Shown here one piece after another: positions 6,431 through 7,118 of a stretch of 7,118 nucleotides of DNA. The stretch comes from Thermoleophilia bacterium (GTDB lineage Bacteria; Actinomycetota; Thermoleophilia; Gaiellales; SKUG01), in NCBI GenBank assembly GCA_020438525.1, contig JAGQUL010000139.1:1-7118 (forward strand), read 5' to 3'. Made by a program: the position numbers and the translations under genes. The notes under the pieces were generated by a model. The model was not told the DNA's origin. It saw only the letters and a list, made by a program, of their open reading frames with translations, and searched no databases. Each line of letters opens with the position of its first letter. Position 1 is the first letter of the stretch.

Positions 6431-6448
6431 ACCGTGAGGGACCACGGT
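6431..6448 (+). promoter_or_regulatory. Inverted repeat / small hairpin in the leader of the glycine-rich repeat gene
   Basis: ACCGTG and CACGGT form a perfect 6-bp stem around AGGGAC. It is 39 bases upstream of the start codon and downstream of the proposed promoter, so it could be an RNA hairpin or a repressor site. No T-tract follows, so it is not a canonical terminator. Confidence 0.3.
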
Positions 6449-6487
6449 CGGGGTTCGGCGCCACGGACGGCAAGGGGACGAGGAGCA

Positions 6488-7118
6488 ATGTCAACCATCG
6501 GAGCAAGTGCAGGCCCGGGCCTCACGACATCGCACGACGCGACCGTGACTCCCGGCATGCAGGGGCTCGATCCCGCTGCGGCTGCACCGGTCGCGGTAAG
6601 GAACTCGACGACGCTGCTGGGCGCGACGACCGCTGCACCGATTGCAGCAGGGAACGGCGTGACCGGCGGCGTCATGTCGCTGGGAACGACCGTCTCCGCC
6701 GGCGGCGGCACGGCCGTCGTGGGCGGTGGGCTCTCGTTCGCGTCCACGGTCGGTGGACTTCCCGGAGCGAGCGTCGTGGGCGGTGGCCTCAGCTTCGCAA
6801 GCACGGTCTCGGCCGGCCTCGGCAGCAGCGTGGTCGGTGGGGGCATGAGCTTCGCCAGCCCGATGTCGGCCGGCTACGGCGGCAGCGTCGTGGGTGGCGG
6901 CATGAGCTTCACCAGCAACCCGTACGTCGGGTTCGGATCGAACATCGTCGGCGGTGGGCTCGGGTTCGGGTCGGGCGCGGCCGGCAGCTTCGGATCGAAC
7001 ATGGTCGGCGGCAGCATCGGCTTCAACGCCGGCGCGGTTCCGGGTGCCGGATTCTCGATCGGCACGTCGCTCACGCCGGGCGCCACGACCGGTGCAACGA
7101 ACCCGGCCGCGGCGAACG
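6488..7118 (+). CDS. Glycine-rich 19-residue-repeat protein (C-terminus beyond window)
   Basis: The ATG at 6488 follows a purine-rich stretch (GGGGACGAGGAGCA) and opens a frame of 210 residues to the right edge without a stop. I do not recognise the family. Residues 1-57 are low-complexity, rich in Ala, Thr, Gly and Pro, without a signal peptide. From residue 58 (degenerate) and clearly from 77, the chain is built of 19-residue units starting at 77, 96, 115, 134, 153 and 172, consensus VVGGG[LM]SFAS followed by a variable part ending GxGS. Small residues alternate with hydrophobic ones and there is no cysteine, charge being almost absent. A constant unit length with glycine turns suggests a beta-solenoid or another stacked beta structure, an inference. 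After residue 190 the sequence turns into Thr/Gly/Ala/Pro-rich linker. It begins M-S-T-I, like the M-G-T-I of the upstream repeat gene, but no other similarity is evident. Confidence 0.78.
   Translation, partial: MSTIGASAGPGLTTSHDATVTPGMQGLDPAAAAPVAVRNSTTLLGATTAAPIAAGNGVTGGVMSLGTTVSAGGGTAVVGGGLSFASTVGGLPGASVVGGGLSFASTVSAGLGSSVVGGGMSFASPMSAGYGGSVVGGGMSFTSNPYVGFGSNIVGGGLGFGSGAAGSFGSNMVGGSIGFNAGAVPGAGFSIGTSLTPGATTGATNPAAAN
6659..7057 (+). repeat. 57-bp in-frame degenerate tandem repeat (19-residue units)
   Basis: Clear units start at 6716, 6773, 6830, 6887, 6944 and 7001, each exactly 57 bp, with a weaker unit at 6659. At protein level they share [VIM]VGG at positions 1-4, Gly or Ser at 5, an aliphatic or Met at 6 and Phe at 8. 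DNA identity between units is only moderate, so the array is much older than the 63-bp array in the neighbouring gene and is kept by selection on the protein. Confidence 0.88.

Noticed and set aside
4935..6506. A 523-codon open frame antisense to the VVQQ repeat gene
   Set aside because: It is the exactly aligned antisense frame of a GC-rich gene, where stops are rare because TTA, CTA and TCA are hardly used. Third-position GC bias, two good ribosome sites and sensible domain blocks favour the plus strand.

Overview
The window comes from a GC-rich bacterium, most likely a member of the Actinomycetota. The evidence is very high G+C at third codon positions, GTG/ATG starts, the gene pair dapA-rnj with overlapping ends (as in mycobacteria), and a TAGGAT -10 hexamer placed so close to the dapA start that a leaderless transcript is plausible. 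Type IV prepilin genes next to it hint at a deep-branching class such as Thermoleophilia, but that is an inference and cannot be fixed from this window.

Layout. The left two thirds (1-4843) is transcribed on the minus strand. Reading in the direction of transcription: dapA (4-hydroxy-tetrahydrodipicolinate synthase), rnj (ribonuclease J, overlapping dapA by 8 bp), a 108-bp gap, then three tightly packed prepilin-like genes: a GFSLIE major/pseudopilin type, a GFTLIE PilW/GspJ-like minor pilin overlapping it by 7 bp, and a PilX-like protein 2 bp further on that runs off the left edge. The three pilin genes look translationally coupled and are probably one operon, possibly continuing from rnj.

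The right third (4992-7118) is on the plus strand, divergent from dapA across a 148-bp intergenic region. It holds two unfamiliar repeat-protein genes. The first encodes about 435 residues: a short N-terminal helix, glycine-rich linkers, degenerate VVQQ motifs, a histidine cluster, five copies of a 21-residue (63-bp, nearly identical) repeat, and a 145-residue non-repetitive C-terminal domain. The second, cut by the right edge, is a glycine-rich protein built of strictly 19-residue repeats centred on VVGGG[LM]SF, which may fold as a beta-solenoid. A sigma70-like promoter (TTGTCG-17-CATACT) sits between them. Neither has a recognisable signal peptide or a family I can name.

How the parts relate: dapA makes the lysine/diaminopimelate precursor for the cell wall, and rnj processes and degrades RNA. 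The pilin genes encode components of a type IV pilus or type II-like secretion fibre. The two repeat proteins are the part of the window least explained by known families and are the main candidates for something undescribed. No insertion sequence, CRISPR array, tRNA or rRNA was found, and no gene-free stretch exceeds 300 bases.
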